From Eutreptiella sp. 'Long Island Sound 2002' (taxonomy: Eukaryota; Euglenozoa; Euglenophyceae; Eutreptiales; Eutreptiaceae): a stretch of 64,000 nucleotides of DNA. Numbering within the stretch: the first letter of the stretch is position 1; the number at the start of each line of letters is the position of its first letter. Shown piece after piece: positions 37,337-49,273 of this stretch. The translations under genes were made by a program, and so were the position numbers. The notes beneath the pieces are model-generated. The model saw nothing but the letters and a program-made list of their open reading frames with translations. It had not been told where the DNA came from and searched no databases. The stretch is taken from contig OZ038382.1 of the NCBI GenBank assembly GCA_964036045.1, positions 117,605,429 through 117,669,428 on the forward strand, read 5' to 3'.

Positions 37337-39694
37337 CTGGCTCCATCTGGACCGATCCTGCCCATGGTTCTTCACGTTGTGCGCCACAAACGCGAATAAA
37401 TGGGCCTCCTCGTGATCCTCCCGGGACCAGTGGTCTTGGCCACTTCCACTACCAACCTCCGCAGAGTTGGCCGTGTCCTCCTGGATCTCCCGATGATGGC
37501 GGTCTTCTCGGTGGCCTCGTTGTCCATGACCATGTTGATCCTGCACGTGGGCCTCGTTCTTCGCATTGAGCTTCAACTCCACCGTGATGTACTTCACGAT
37601 CTCGTCCAGGCTCATGCGGGCGAAGATGACCTGCATCCTCAGCGGCTCCCCGCGCCTCCACTCCACGTTGTTGAGGCGCAGTAACCTTTGCCCCATGGAG
37701 TCTCCGAATACCTCCACGTACACGGCGTTCTTCAGTCCCAACATCCGGTTGGGCTCGCCCAGGTTCCTCCTGAAGAACTCCATGATACCCGCATGGGTAT
37801 CCTCCGCCGCCATAATCCTCACCGCCACCCGCCTCTTGGCCCTCTTCTTCTCCTCGTCCTCCACTCTCCTCTTCCAGTTGCCCGGGAGGACGTCCTTCAG
37901 CAAGTGGCGGATCTCACTGGCCTCGTTCCAGTCTTCCACCAACTTGAGGCATCTGCGGTACTTCCGCAGATACCGGTTCCACTCCCGGACCCGCAACTCA
38001 CCGCGGTCCAGCGGCAGTGGAATGGACCACAGGTCCTCCAGCTTCTGATTCGGAGCGTCCACCCGCTCCTCATCCTCCAACCACTGGAGGCAGGCTTGCT
38101 CCGTCCTGATCAGTCCTTCCCGGATCTGATCCCGCAGCTCCTCCTTCAGGTCCTGCGCCAGCCGGTGTGGGAATGTCCGGCATACCCACTTGTCCCGCGG
38201 CGCTCCCCGCATCTCGCCGACGACCTCCTCGGCGAAGTCCTCCCAGTCCAGGATGAAGTCATCCAGGTTGGACGGGTTCCCGTCGTAATAGGGGATTTTG
38301 ATTCCCCTGAGGTCGTCAATCCTGATGGCGTCTCCGACGTCTCCAGCCACCACTCCACCGAGACGGATACCACCTGTGGCCGGGGGGTGTGAGTACACTC
38401 CCCGTACATCCCTCTCCTCCATGGATTGCGGTCCAGTTGGCCCTGAACCCATGGGGTTTGAAATGCGGGAAGGATTTGCTCCATCGGCCGTCCATATCCC
38501 CGTATTGGGGTCCTTCGCCCACAGGTTTCCGCCTAGATGACCTCGACCATGTCGGTCGGCGCTTCCCATGGTTCGCCCCTGCATGGTGTGGTTCTCGATC
38601 TTCTCTTCCGCATAGACTACCATATTCGTCGTGATCGGTACATCCTGGGCGGCGTGGGACATCTGTACCGTCAGGCTCCTCGGGTCCGTGGTTGCGTGCC
38701 CTTCCCGCATGGACCCAGCCGGTGCCGTGTGTTCCCCGAGCATTGTGGACTCGCTGAACATGGGAACAAACGGCAGCGCACCCGGGTCAACACGCGGAGG
38801 CGCGTATGGTGCCTCTGCAGGGCCGCCCATGGGTTTCTCCATGGCGCTCCTGAGGGTCTTAACCCGCTCCACCAGCTCTACCGCGGCCGGCTTTGCCGGG
38901 AGCTCCGGACCCGAGGCGAGGGGCTGTCGCTCCTCTAGCCTTCTCAGGCGTCCCGACATGTCCTCCACTAAGTGGAGGAGGCTGTCCACCACTTGCTGCT
39001 GCTTCTGCAGGGCCAGCTCCAGATTCTCCCGGTACCGGGCCTGATCCGCTCGCAGCTCCTCCATGTGGTTCTCCGCGGCCGACTGGTCGTCCAGGATCCC
39101 CGCGACGTCCTCCTCTAGAGCGTCCTTGGCGTTGTCCAGGCGGTCAAGGTGATGCACGATGGCGTCCATCCCCATCTTCGGGTACTTGCCCATGAGGAAG
39201 GACACGTGCTCGCAGTGGCACGCAGCGTGCTTTCCGCCGGATTCAGCGCAACCCGCGGTTCCCGGCACCTCAGACTCATCGCCCATGGGCGTATCGCCTA
39301 TGGCGTCCGTCTCTGGTCCCGTGTGCCGGGGCACAGGTGCCGTCCGGGCCCTGGCTGGCCTCTCCAAGCCCTCGGCATCGTGCTTCAGGGCGGGCTCGGG
39401 GGCCGTATGCGCCCTGGCGATCGGCGCGGACATCTCCGGCTCCGAAGGTGGCTCGTAGGCTGTCCGATAGCCCTCGGAGTGCCCCTCGGATTCCCACAGC
39501 CTGACCGGGCTGGCGTCCGTGTCCATAGCCCCGGCGTCCCTTGCCGCGGGCTTGGGTGACCCGCGCTTCCGGTAGCGCCGGGCCCGTCCTCCACTGCTGC
39601 CTGAATGGCAGGCCTCATCAGAGTCCTCCGCGGCGGAGCGGAGGTTGCATGCCTTTCGGCAGCGACGCTCACACATGGAGACCAGGTCCTCCAT
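37337..39694 (-). pseudogene. gag: Gag of Ty3-A2, 5' part (separated by LINE-alpha)
   Basis: True ATG at 39694; about 786 residues before the LINE. The first 30 residues contain several Cys/Arg (MCERRCRKACN), followed by a disordered acidic region. Residues about 185-270 form a predicted coiled coil (DRLDNAKDALEEDVAGIL, LELALQKQQQVVDSLL). From about residue 480 the retrotransposon gag domain begins (IPYYDGNPSNLDDFILDWEDF) and continues to the LINE insertion. Joined in concept to 26552-26976 the protein would be over 920 residues. The ORF is otherwise undamaged, so the LINE insertion is the event that disabled Gag. The 200 bp from the ATG to the primer site are leader. Confidence 0.87.
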
Positions 39695-39895
39695 GTCACG
39701 TCCTCCTCTTCCCGAGTGTCGTTCTTCTCTTCGGGCTTCAACTTCCGGAGTTCGCCATGCTCTTGAACGTCTCGGTCCTTCTATGGCTCCAATCTCGGCG
39801 TGGTCTCGGCCGAGTCCACAATACGCACCCGGGGCGTACAGGGGCAGGGCTCATAAGGGCCCAAGTCCCCGGGTCGGCGGTTGGTAGGGGCAGCA

Positions 39896-39913
39896 GGTAA
39901 GCCTCTGCTACCA
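39896..39913 (-). other. Primer binding site of Ty3-A2 (initiator tRNA-Met type)
   Basis: TGGTAGCAGAGGCTTACC on the minus strand abuts the LTR end CTTCGTTA. The first 13 bases are the same as in Ty3-B, so both families use the same primer tRNA. Confidence 0.85.
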
Positions 39914-42269
39914 TAACGAAGGTCCCTACCAGGACCGGCCCCCGCTGTGCCCCTTCCGCCTGTAACCCCTGCTGATTTACTCCGGATCAACGATTGCATT
40001 CCTCAATTTCCAGGGTCCAAATCCAAAAATATAGAAAATAAAATCCTCCTTCAACCCTGAATGGCAACCAGATCCCACAAATACAGCAATAACCCAATTC
40101 ACAATCCAAATCAGGCTGCGGGCTTTCGTTCAGCACATCGATTGTCTCACGATGGCGGGCATGTACAAGAATTGCACCAAGGAAGAAAGCCCTGAAATTG
40201 GCATATGAACACAAATAAAGCAAAGTTGGGGAAAGAGGTAAACATACACATTCACAGCCATAAACCCCTCATTCTCTGGACTCAAGACCTTCCCTTGACT
40301 CACCAACATATTGCCCTGAACCAGGTCAAATGAGATGGCTGAATGTCATGTGTCACAAGTCACTACACAAACCCCAAAAATGTGTTCACTCCCAAGCCTC
40401 TAAATCCTAGCCCAATAAGGGAGGTGGCGTGTCATGGCCTAGAGTGGCACTCAGGACCATGCCCTACCCTGACATAACCTTGGTTGGACTTGGAGTCGAA
40501 TGGGCTTAGAGAATTGACCTATGAGTTTGAACTCATAACATGCCAAAAAACTGCCAATTCACACCATATTGGCCATATATCACATATATGCTCAAAATTG
40601 AAGTTACCACTTATCTGAAGGCTCAAAGTATGCATGGAATCGAAGTCTAATATTCATGGAGGATATAGACCAAAGGCCAATGCCCATGTACATCCCCATT
40701 TTACCCTCGAAATCCCTTCAGATGTGGGCGCCACGCACTGCCCAAGTCAGTCCATGATCTTGAGACCAATTCTTGTGATCCTTCGTGCGCCAAGCCAAAT
40801 GGAGTACACGATTCGGCATATGGTGGTGTTCAACTCCAAAGCATATGCCAACATATGAACAACATACCATGGTTCGACTCTCCATAGGCTTCTTGCTGTT
40901 TGCTGACCAGGTAAGTACACAAAACGCAAAAATGAGCAGAAATTGAGGTCAAAAACATGAAAATATGACCAAATACAAAGTTGTCATGATAGTATATCTC
41001 TATGCTCACCCATGATATCCGCTCATGATTCAATACACAAATGATTGGAACCATTTGCGAACAATTCCCCCACTTGGATCCCCAATCGGGCGCATGGAGA
41101 TACCTTCGCCACTAATATCTACATGCCCCATGAAAATGGGAGTGCACCCATGGATCTCCTTGTCAAACATACCATGAGCAATACATATGCGGTAGACTTG
41201 GTCTAGCGCTTTGAATTCCACAATTGGGACATGGGCAAAGCCCTTGTCACGTATGGCTCCCCATCTCTTCGGCCACACGAAGATATATAACATGGGCGTG
41301 CGCATATCAAACATATACCATGCATACAACACATACCCTCAAAATATGGCTCCCACCATGATATGCCATGTCCCTCCATTGACATAACTTCACGTTAAAA
41401 ATACGTAGGAACCCAAGGAAAGTACCTATGCAACCCCAACACTCATGCGGTACACTCGAAAGTCGCACTAAAATATTCGGTTGCACGGTCCAAGAGTTAT
41501 ATATCACTTTATACCCTCTTGACCATTATCCCTTGCAACACCGGGCATGTGTACGCACCAAAGGCGTTTGATGCTTCATAAATTAAGTTGGGACCAAGGC
41601 AGTTCCAACCCAACCTTTCTTATTCTCCTTCCTCACACTCGCTCGTAGATATGGCTCTTCAAAGTGGTCCCACGATTCGCTTTTGTTTCCCTTATATCTC
41701 CAAGTCAAATGGGTGGCAAGTATAAGGGAAACCTGATTCGGGCATAGGGAAAAGAGTATGACCACTCGAAGAAGTCCAAATCAAGTGCGGCGATGTCGAA
41801 GTCGAAAATCCGATTTCGACAACGCGAAAAATTCTGATTAAAATTTCGAGTGCTTATTTAGAGAATTGCGGAAGCAACGAACCCTTTGCTGATGAAATCT
41901 GACCCTTCAACGGAATATCCGCCAAAATATCTGGAAATAACAGTTAACCAATCGGTTAACGCAAAATCGCGAGCCAACTGACGGTCGCCGATACATTGAC
42001 CATCAGAACGAAAGGCTGAAAAATTACGGAAACATCATGATAATAAAACCCTGTTGATTCCTGATATTCTGATATATAAATCTCCGCTGGCGGCGCCTCG
42101 GTACTGAATATGGCCGCTCGTAGCCGGAATGGCCAAACCTATCACACTATCACATCGGGTTAGTTCAGGTGGATGGGAGAGTATGATATCAGCCAATGGC
42201 GGCTGTCCCGCACATAGATACACACCCCAAGTGACCCCAAGATGGCCACGGGGGTCCGAACCGGCTTCA
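39914..42269 (-). repeat. 5' LTR of Ty3-A2
   Basis: 2356 bp, same length as 18735-21090. A TTTATATATC stretch near 42072-42081, about 190 bp into U3, is a TATA candidate, but another TATATA stretch lies near 41496 and I cannot choose between them. Confidence 0.92.
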
Positions 42270-42273
42270 TCAG
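42270..42273. repeat. Target site duplication of Ty3-A2, right copy (TCAG)
   Basis: Pairs with 18731-18734. Confidence 0.8.
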
Positions 42274-42342
42274 GAGCAAATCAGCAGGGATTACAGGCGG
42301 AAGGGGCACAGCAGGGGCCGGTCCTGGTAGGGACCTTCTTTA
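42274..42342 (+). repeat. Last 69 bp of the Ty3-A1 3' LTR
   Basis: Plus-strand sequence from GAGCAAATCAGCAGGG to GGGACCTTCTTTA. It matches the 3' end of the A2 LTR (ending CCTTCGTTA) with few differences. It lies across A2 from the main LTR part, as expected if A2 inserted into A1. Confidence 0.85.
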
Positions 42343-42778
42343 AGCGCTGCGCACACACAGACGGGGCACTGCACCCGCCAAGGCAGTAGTGGCGCACTGC
42401 ACCACGCCCCAGCCCCTAGGCTAGGCAGCCTCCGCGCCAGCCCAAGGGGGTCCCACTGGCGACAAGCCAGTAGCACGGGCTTGGCAGCGCCGGCGCCCCG
42501 GGCGACCACGCATTAGGGGGGCGACGCAGTGGGTAAGCGCCCGCAGCCACGGCTGCGAATTGATGCACTGACTGGGGAATGGCGAAATGGGGAAGCCGGG
42601 GAGGGACGGGGCTCCGAGCTCTGTGAACCCGGGAGACTCAGCCACCAGGCAGGGAGTGCGTCTTGGAGGGCCCCCCACTAGGACCCGGGGGGGAGGATAT
42701 CACCTGCCCCGACCAGGTGGCCCCCCGGGGCCAAAAGGCGTCTAGTACCCGCAAAATCAAACCTCAAACCTCAAACCT
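42343..42778 (+). mobile_element. LINE-alpha 3' end, host of the Ty3-A1 insertion
   Basis: Homologous to 36888-37320, including the AAACCTC tail, with scattered differences. It begins exactly where the A1 LTR ends, so A1 had inserted into an older LINE-alpha copy whose 5' part lies left of the window. No coding sequence. Confidence 0.82.
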
Positions 42779-43860
42779 ACGGTTCTGCGAAGGGAGGTGA
42801 CACATGGGGGCGCATGAGATTTGGTTTTCGTTGAAGCTTCCAGAAAACCTTTTAGACCAAGCTGTCGAGCGATAACCCGGCCGGTTCCAATGATCTTGAG
42901 GAGGGGGATCAACATGTGATTTCTTGAAATCAGTCTGTCCCAACCCTTCTTGATCACCCCCCAATGCATCAAAAATAATAACTCTTGCACCTATCTTCCC
43001 AGAAGAACGAGGCGTACCTCCCTCATCACGGAAACACAATACATCATGCGGCAAATCCCACCAATCAACCGTCATCTCACCGAGACCCCAAAACCATTCT
43101 TTGTTTTTATGGCGGGGAACAATCATGATCCCTCGACTTCTTTCCCAATTCGCTTTTTCTGCAACTTGTTGCAGAAATTTATGCGGGCACATAACAAATA
43201 TGGTGTCATCATGCCAAGGCTTGTTTAAACCTTGCGTGACTGCAGCTCCACCTTTAGCAGTGTTGACCCATACCCTGGCGCGCTTTCCGGGGCGCTTGAC
43301 TTTGGTAGTCGAGCGCGGATCTGCAAATGGGTAGCCCTGGAGTTGAAATTCAACTCCAGCCCAATCCAAAATGCGGTCAAACCACTGCGGATCCAAAGAG
43401 AATGGTCCTTCCTTATGGGTGTATGAACGTCCTCTTGGTGGGCGGCCTCGACGTACCCGTGAGGGCTGCCACCTTACGCCAATAAATCTGACGCCTTTCC
43501 TTGCGATTCTTTGGCTTCCCCCTTTGGCGCAACTCCATGCATTTCCCGGAATCCTGGGAATCAAAACCTGGTCCCAATACATTGGAACTCGAAAGGGAAG
43601 ACGGGGTTTCAACTTGCTTAGCAAGCACCTACAGGGCTTCCACTGTCTCCAAACCTTCCTCATCCTTAAGAAAGCCATACCGACCCATGAACCCGTGTGG
43701 TGGCACGTCACGGCCAACCGAGCCCTCGTAGGATGAGGGGCTCGACTCACATTGTGAGTTTAATTCAGCACAGTCCAGGTTTGGATCAGCTAGTTGCTGA
43801 ACCCATCTCTCTATTACAGTCTCCGAGATCTCAAGATCCTCCGGACATTCATCGGGAGGC
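42779..43860 (-). pseudogene. Ty3-C pol fragment with MTase-like domain
   Basis: Fragment of a third LTR-element family, cut on the left by the LINE-alpha fragment and on the right by LINE-beta. Two frames are used. From about 43860 to 43420 there is an acidic/serine-rich linker (PEDLEISETVIERWVQQLA; PSSLSSSNVLGPGF). After a frameshift near 43420 comes a domain with WFDRILDWAGVEF, FVMCPHKFLQQV and GIMIVPRHKNKEWFWGL. The latter aligns with the Dam/DIRS-like domain of Ty3-B (LWINPPF...ILVVPLW...PWFQEL), with CPHKF in place of NPPF. No RT or integrase is left. Assignment to the Ty3/gypsy group rather than DIRS is by analogy with Ty3-A and Ty3-B. Confidence 0.7.
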
Positions 43861-46028
43861 AGGTAGGTTGGTTAGGTCGACTCGGGACTGGGGTTGCCCG
43901 GCAGGGGGGTCTTACCAAGGGGCTTTTGCTCACCCACCCACGGCCCTACTGCACGTGCCCCCACAAAGCGGCTCTTCGACATGGGGAAAGGGCGCGGTCG
44001 CCGCGAGCAGTACCCTACAGCGGGTTCTGCCCAGAGAGGTAACCCATGTTCGACCGAAGTCTCACATTCCTCTCCTTCGGGCGGTTGATGCGTGGGGGAG
44101 GGTCCCATCGCACATCCTCATCAACCTCCGGATTCTGGGGCCCAGGAGCCGGGAGCCAGGCCAAGGCCCTGTCCTGCAGGCACCCCCACCTGGGTTGGTT
44201 TGCAGTAGGCGTGAGGCGACCTGAAGAAGCACGTGCTACGGGACTCGCATGCCGTGGTGCACACTCACGCCTCCTGACTCGGTCGAGCTTGCGCTCTCCC
44301 GGGGGGCCGGGGGTTTGAAGTAGGTTGTCGTGGTTGGTTGGTCGGTCGTTGAACGCTTCGGCGTAGTTTGTTGATGTTGGTTGGTCGGTTGCGTGATAGT
44401 AGAGTCCCAATTTTGTTCGTGGGTATGGTTGTCGGCGGGCGTGGGGCACCACGGTGTCGCCAACCCGTTGGACGCTGTTCCCGTTTCGACCCGTGCACGC
44501 CTGGCTGGTTTGGTGTTGGCCGGCTTGCGTGTGGTCTGTTTGCGGTCAAGTGGCAGCTGCAGCTGCGGTGTGGTTGGGGCGCGGTTGTCTTGGCCGCCTC
44601 ATGGTCGGCTTGGTTTGCGTGGGTTCCGTCGCGCTGCTGCCGGTGGTCGTATCGCCGAATGTTGTTTGTGCAGCCCGCACTTCCGTGTCGCTGCTGGTTA
44701 GTTGCGTCTTGGTTGGTCCAGGTGTAGTGTAGTGTAGTTTGTTAACGTTGGTTGGTCGCGTTTCTAATGGTAGAGTTGCGGTGTTCTGTTGTGTTCGTGG
44801 GTATGGTCGTCGGCGGGCGTGGCACACCACGGTGCCGCCAACCCGTTGGACGCCGTTCCCGCCTCGACGCGTGCACGCCTGGCTGGTTTGGTGTTGGCCG
44901 GCTTGCGTCCGGTCTGTTTACGGTCATGTGGCGGCTGCAGCTGAGGTGTGGTTGGTGCGCGGTTGTCTTGGCTGCCTCATAGTCGGCCGGGTTCGCGTGG
45001 GTTCCGTCGCGTTGCTGCCGGTGGTCGTATCGCCAAATCCTGTCTGTGTGGCCGGCACATCTGTGTCGGTGCTGGTTAGTCGCGTCTTGTTTTGTCCAAG
45101 TGTAGTGTAGTTTAGTTTGTTAACGTTGGTTGGTCGTGTCGGTAGTGGTAGAGTTACGGTGTTCTGTTTTGTTCGTGGGCATGGTGGTCGGTGGGTGTGG
45201 CACACCACGGTGTCGCCAACCCGTTGGACGCCGTTCCCGTATCGACCCATGCATGTCCGGCCAGTTTGGTGTTGGCCGGCTTGCGTGTGGTCTGTTTCTG
45301 GTCACGTCGTGGCCGCTGCAGTGGTTTGGTTGGTGGGCGGTCGTGTTAGCCGCCTCTTGGTCGGCTTGTTCGGCGTTCGTTCCTTGGTGCTGCAGCAGGC
45401 GCTTGCGCAGTCGGATCTTGTGCGTGTAGGTGCCCTGCTGGTTTCGGTGTTGGTTGGTGCCAGTTGCTTGGGGCCGGCATGGTACGTTTTTACTGTGCGC
45501 AGTCCCCCCACCGTGGGGGAGAAAAGTAATGATAAGTGGTTTGACCGCTGCAAAAAAATTTCAAATTCGGTGCCACTTTCCTTGTCCCGCCCCGGCAGCG
45601 TTACATGCACAACCCATCATCCGGTACTTCGCGGTGCCTGTTGGCCGTCCTTTCAGCTTCGCCTGTGCCATTCATATGTACACCCCCGTCGGTGGCAAGG
45701 CCCTGTCGGTCCCCCTTGGTGTGTCCCCCTGCTCCCCATGGAAGCCCCAGGGTGCCGTTCCGGCTCGGTCGTGCGGTGCTCGTGCTCGTGTCTGCCTGCC
45801 TGCCGTGCGCCGTATCGTGCCGTGTTTCTCGGGTTATGTGGCTGGTGTGTCTGTGTCGCAGTGCTGAGTTTGGCAGTTAGGATGGCTAGGGCGGCTCGGC
45901 TCGTGCCTTGGTGCCGGGATGTTCCGTCGGGCGTGGCGAGCAGGGCTCGGCGTAACACATCCACGCCTGCTGGCAGGGGTCGGCACGGCCCCGTGTGGCG
46001 AGCCTGTGGTCCCTTGCGTGCCCCGGAT
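43861..46028 (-). other. Probable LINE-beta distal 3' region
   Basis: No gene recognised. Starts with AGGTAGGTTGGTTAGGT (43861-43877), a likely terminal repeat of a minus-oriented LINE. Three tandem units follow at 44364-45485, then a mixed region with A-rich patches near 45520-45580. Ownership by LINE-beta is inferred. Confidence 0.45.
44364..45485 (-). repeat. Three tandem units of about 371-378 bp
   Basis: TAGTTTGTTGATG/TAGTTTGTTAACG recurs at 44364, 44735 and 45113. Each unit also contains CACCACGGTGTCGCCAACCC or a close variant, and GTGTTGGCCGGCTTGCG. The third unit is more diverged towards its end. Confidence 0.88.
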
Positions 46029-46925
46029 GGGGTTTCGGAGGACAGGAATACTGGGCAGTGTTGCAGCCCCCCTCTCGCTTCTTGACGCTGTTAGCTTTCT
46101 GCGGGGAGTGTGTCCCTCGTACCATTCTTGCAGGTTATATGTGCCGAATCCCCCCCAGCGTCCCAGGCGTTTAACTTTCCAGGAGGAGGTGCGCGCCGGT
46201 CCCCGCGGTGCACGTATCCCTTGATTCTCGCCTTGGAAGGTAACATTGTGGACGATTGTTCGATAGCATTCCCCCGGTCATCGGCCCGGCCGTGGGTCCC
46301 ACGTGTTTGGCTGGCCCCTTGGCCTGGCCCCTTGCGGGTCCGGTTCGCGGGAGGGGAGGGTCAGGTGGAAGGACGGGTCCGAGTTTGGCGCCACCCCTTT
46401 CCCTGTTGCGAGCGGGTTGCGGGGGTCCGGGAAGCGTGGCCCCCGCCCGGGGAATGTGGGAGGAAGTCGTTGGGTTTTTTTTGTGTTCGACACCATGGGC
46501 TGCTAAGGCTAGCCTCTACTCTTTGGGTGTCCGTTGCACGTGCCGGGCAGGTTGACGTCTTTCCCGCCGGTGTGCCCGACCGACAGGCGCTGCTGGAGTG
46601 TGTTGCGCGGCCGCGCGTCGTCGGGCGGTACGAGGGGGTCCTCTTGGGCAAGGTTCGCTCGCCCGGGGTCGTCGCGGTTGACAGCCGACTCCGCAGCCGT
46701 TGGTGTGACGTCCATCCTTGGGTCCTCCGGTGGGAGGGGGTGATCCCGCGGCTGCCGTGTCGTCGCCTCCCTCGCGTATGGCCGGTGCCGGACTCGAGTC
46801 GCGTGTGTGTGGCGGTGCGTCGTCGCTGCAGGTCCTGTGGCCGGCTGCGGCTCAGGGCCCTGGGGGGTTTCCCACGCGTTGCACAAGGGCGCTGCGGAGG
46901 GCGCTGAAGATTTCGTGCACAAGGG
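46029..46925 (-). repeat. Left copy of an 897-bp direct repeat flanking LINE-gamma
   Basis: Nearly identical to 54317-55214; I count roughly 15-18 differences. It holds the end of the Ulp1-like ORF and following LINE-beta sequence. It ends abruptly at LINE-gamma. Confidence 0.9.
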
Positions 46926-47323
46926 ACTGGGAACACTTCAAGAAATGCCCCCTCCATATAGGCAGGGACACGCTATTGGGCTGGTCCCCGGCGGAAACCC
47001 TATGACAACACGAAGGATGGCCAACACATAGCCACGCACACCAGGCCACCAAACACCTCTTCCGGGATCCCCTGGTCCACGAAGCCACCATGAGAGGGGC
47101 GGTGACACAGGCCCTGCACCGACACCTCAGCAAACACACGGAAAGCCCCATGGAGGCAGCAGCACACCTCCAGCTAGAGGCAGTCCGCAGAGCAGCGGCC
47201 CAAATGGTACACCGCAAACACCTCCTGTTAACACACGCGGAGCAACTCACCGACCCCACCGCCAGGGAACACATGCAGCGTCTCATCGATTACCATGGCG
47301 TGCATGAACCAGACGTCCACTAA
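46926..47323 (+). pseudogene. LINE-gamma ORF2, C-terminal end
   Basis: About 130 residues from WEHFKKCPL (the His/Cys half of a CCHC knuckle) to the TAA at 47321-47323, aligning with the end of LINE-beta ORF2 (60295-60690). A TGA replaces a residue near 47001 (AETL-stop-QHEGW versus EDTIAQHAGW in beta). The remainder is helical (HLQLEAVRRAAAQMVHRKH). It overlaps the next ORF, whose ATG is at 47295. Confidence 0.78.
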
Positions 47324-48937
47324 CCCGCTCCGTGCCCCGCACGCGCCCCCCATCTCCATCTGCAGGCCTCCAAGACACCACCACAGCGCCCCGAGGCCCA
47401 TCTCTCACCCAAGAAGCCACCCGGCACTGCCCAGCCCGGCCGAGCCCAACCAGGGCCAACCATACATCGACGTAGACGCGCAAGACCCCGGCAGCCCATC
47501 CAGCCCACCCCCCCCGGACCCGGGGCACCACCCCCTCACACCGGCCACCATCCGCGACCCCGACCTCCTCCGAGCAACCCTCCAAGACAGGGCCCCGACT
47601 ACCCCCCTGGGCTGGTACCGCCTACAAGACGACTGGACCAAGCTCACCGTCAAAGCCTTCCGGGACCTGACCACCCCAGGCAGCGGCCTCCACGAGGCCA
47701 TCGTAGACCTCGTACTCTGGCGAGCCCGCAAACATACCCAGGGCCAGCACGTCTGGATCCCCCCCATCGAGTGGGGCCAGGCCCTGACGCACGACACCGG
47801 CATGAATGTCACGCGTCAAGGGACCCTACGCCTACGACGGGCCCCGGCGGAGACGGACCACCCAGCGGACCCGAACCGCCCGGAGCAGTGGGAACAGGCC
47901 ACCGCACCAACCCGCGACACCGCCCTCCGCGCCGCCGGCCTCCGCACCCCAGACGACGACCTCCCCCCCCCACCTACAGACAGTGACCACCCCCCGCCAG
48001 AGGTCTGGGTTACAGTCCTCGAGCGCGGGCACTACTACGTGATAGCCGCTACGGCTACGTCCCCCGGCCCGCACTGGCTCATCAAAGGAACAGACGCCAT
48101 GATCGCCCCAGGGACCGCCCCACCAGGGGCAGTAGGGGACCCCACCACCCAGCACAGGGTCCTCAGGGGCGTCCTCGAGCCAGGGGACAAGCCCCCAGCC
48201 CGCGCCCTGGACCAAATCACCTCAGGGAAGGCGGGCTACCACCTGGGATTGGCCAAGCTCTGCCTGACCCACTGGATCCAGCGCCGCTGGCCACCCACGG
48301 GGACCGTGCCCTGGGTTTGGGCCATCCCCACCGCCCACACACAAGTCGAGGCGGGCCCGGACACACGACCAAACCCCCCCCCAGACCGCAGCAATCCCTC
48401 ACCTGCGGGTACCACGCCATCCACATGGTCCTCAGCCGCGCGGGTCTTAGCCCAAAGCTAGCATACCCCCTTCCCACCAGTGACCAAGAGGTCCACCAGA
48501 TACGCAAACTCGTCTGCGAAATCCTTGCCGCGGCAGCAGAAGACGGCAAGCTACTCCTCCCAACCGCCCGGCCTACAACTGGCCACGCAAGCGCGCCGCG
48601 GCGAGCGGACACATACACCGACACAACACACCCCAGCGCACAATCCCCGCCCATGCCCCTCCCCTCTCGCTGCTCACCCGGAGACCCACACACGCCCACC
48701 ATCGCGCGCACCCCCGGGCCATGCGACACGGGCCTCCCCCACCCGCCCAAACACCAGCACACGCCCGCCACACACCCACCCGCCGGACACCCCTCACCAC
48801 CCCCCACACTCGACAACCCACACACACCCGCCGAGAGGAGCCCCGCGCCCTGCGGTACGCCCACCCCACCCAGTGGCCCGCCCACGCCCCCCGCACACAC
48901 CCCAAAGAAACCCAGGCCCACCCCCCCCGACCCCTGA
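47295..48937 (+). pseudogene. LINE-gamma Ulp1-like (C48-type) cysteine protease ORF, frameshifted
   Basis: ATG at 47295 overlaps the end of ORF2 by 29 bp. The first 90 residues are Pro-rich. The domain then shows the Ulp1-type order: LHEAIVDLVLWRAR (exosite/N-terminal helix), VWIPPIEWGQAL, then GHYYVIAATATSPGPHWL with the presumed catalytic His, TDAMI with Asp about 21 residues later, and in the +1 frame QQSLTCGYHAIHMVL with the presumed nucleophile Cys (near 48408). One frameshift near 48370-48400 separates Asp from Cys. A disordered Pro/Thr-rich tail follows. It would cleave an isopeptide or polyprotein junction; NeSL-type LINEs provide a precedent for a Ulp1-like domain. Assignment rests on motif order, not on a database match. 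Confidence 0.62.
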
Positions 48938-49271
48938 ATGCAGCCCACGCGAACTGTTCCCCCCCGCGGACGCCAACCCACACAACCTCGCACATTGCAG
49001 GACCCGGGCCCAGCCAAGCCCAGAAGGAGAAGGCCACAGCCCCGCGCCTCGCTCCCCCGCCGCTGCCGACCAGATCGGCCCGGCGGGCCGCCAGGTCACG
49101 ACCGGGCCCCCCCAGCTGCCTGCCCCCAACCTACAGTCCGAAGACATGCCCTCCATCCTCCCCGCCGTGGCCGCAGCAGAAGCTGCCGCCCGCAAGCCCG
49201 CCCGCATCACAGCCCAACCCGCGTCCACCACCTCCTCCTCATCCTCAGCCTCGTCCACCTCCTCCACCACA
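48938..49271 (+). other. Pro/Ser-rich remnant between protease ORF and AT-rich insertion
   Basis: Low-complexity C-rich sequence, with Ser-rich codons (TCC/TCA runs) at 49228-49262. Open in more than one frame; I cannot pick the true one. Confidence 0.4.
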
Positions 49272-49273
49272 TA

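Larger units (their letters stand above)
18735..42269 (-). mobile_element. Ty3-A2: full-length Ty3/gypsy chromodomain element split by LINE-alpha
   Basis: 23.5 kb including a 10.3-kb LINE. Without the LINE the element is about 13.2 kb. In element orientation: 5' LTR (42269-39914), primer site, gag from 39694, LINE-alpha insertion (37320-26993), gag end, UAG at 26554-26552, pol (to 21485), polypurine tract and 3' LTR (21090-18735). The LTRs are both 2356 bp and differ at about 30 positions by eye (about 1.2%). Pol is uninterrupted, but RT motif A has Asn in place of the catalytic Asp. Inserted tail-to-tail into the 3' LTR of its relative A1. Confidence 0.93.

Noticed and set aside
44364-45485. 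CRISPR-like or rDNA spacer array
   Set aside because: Units are about 375 bp, with no spacer-repeat structure and no rRNA sequence.
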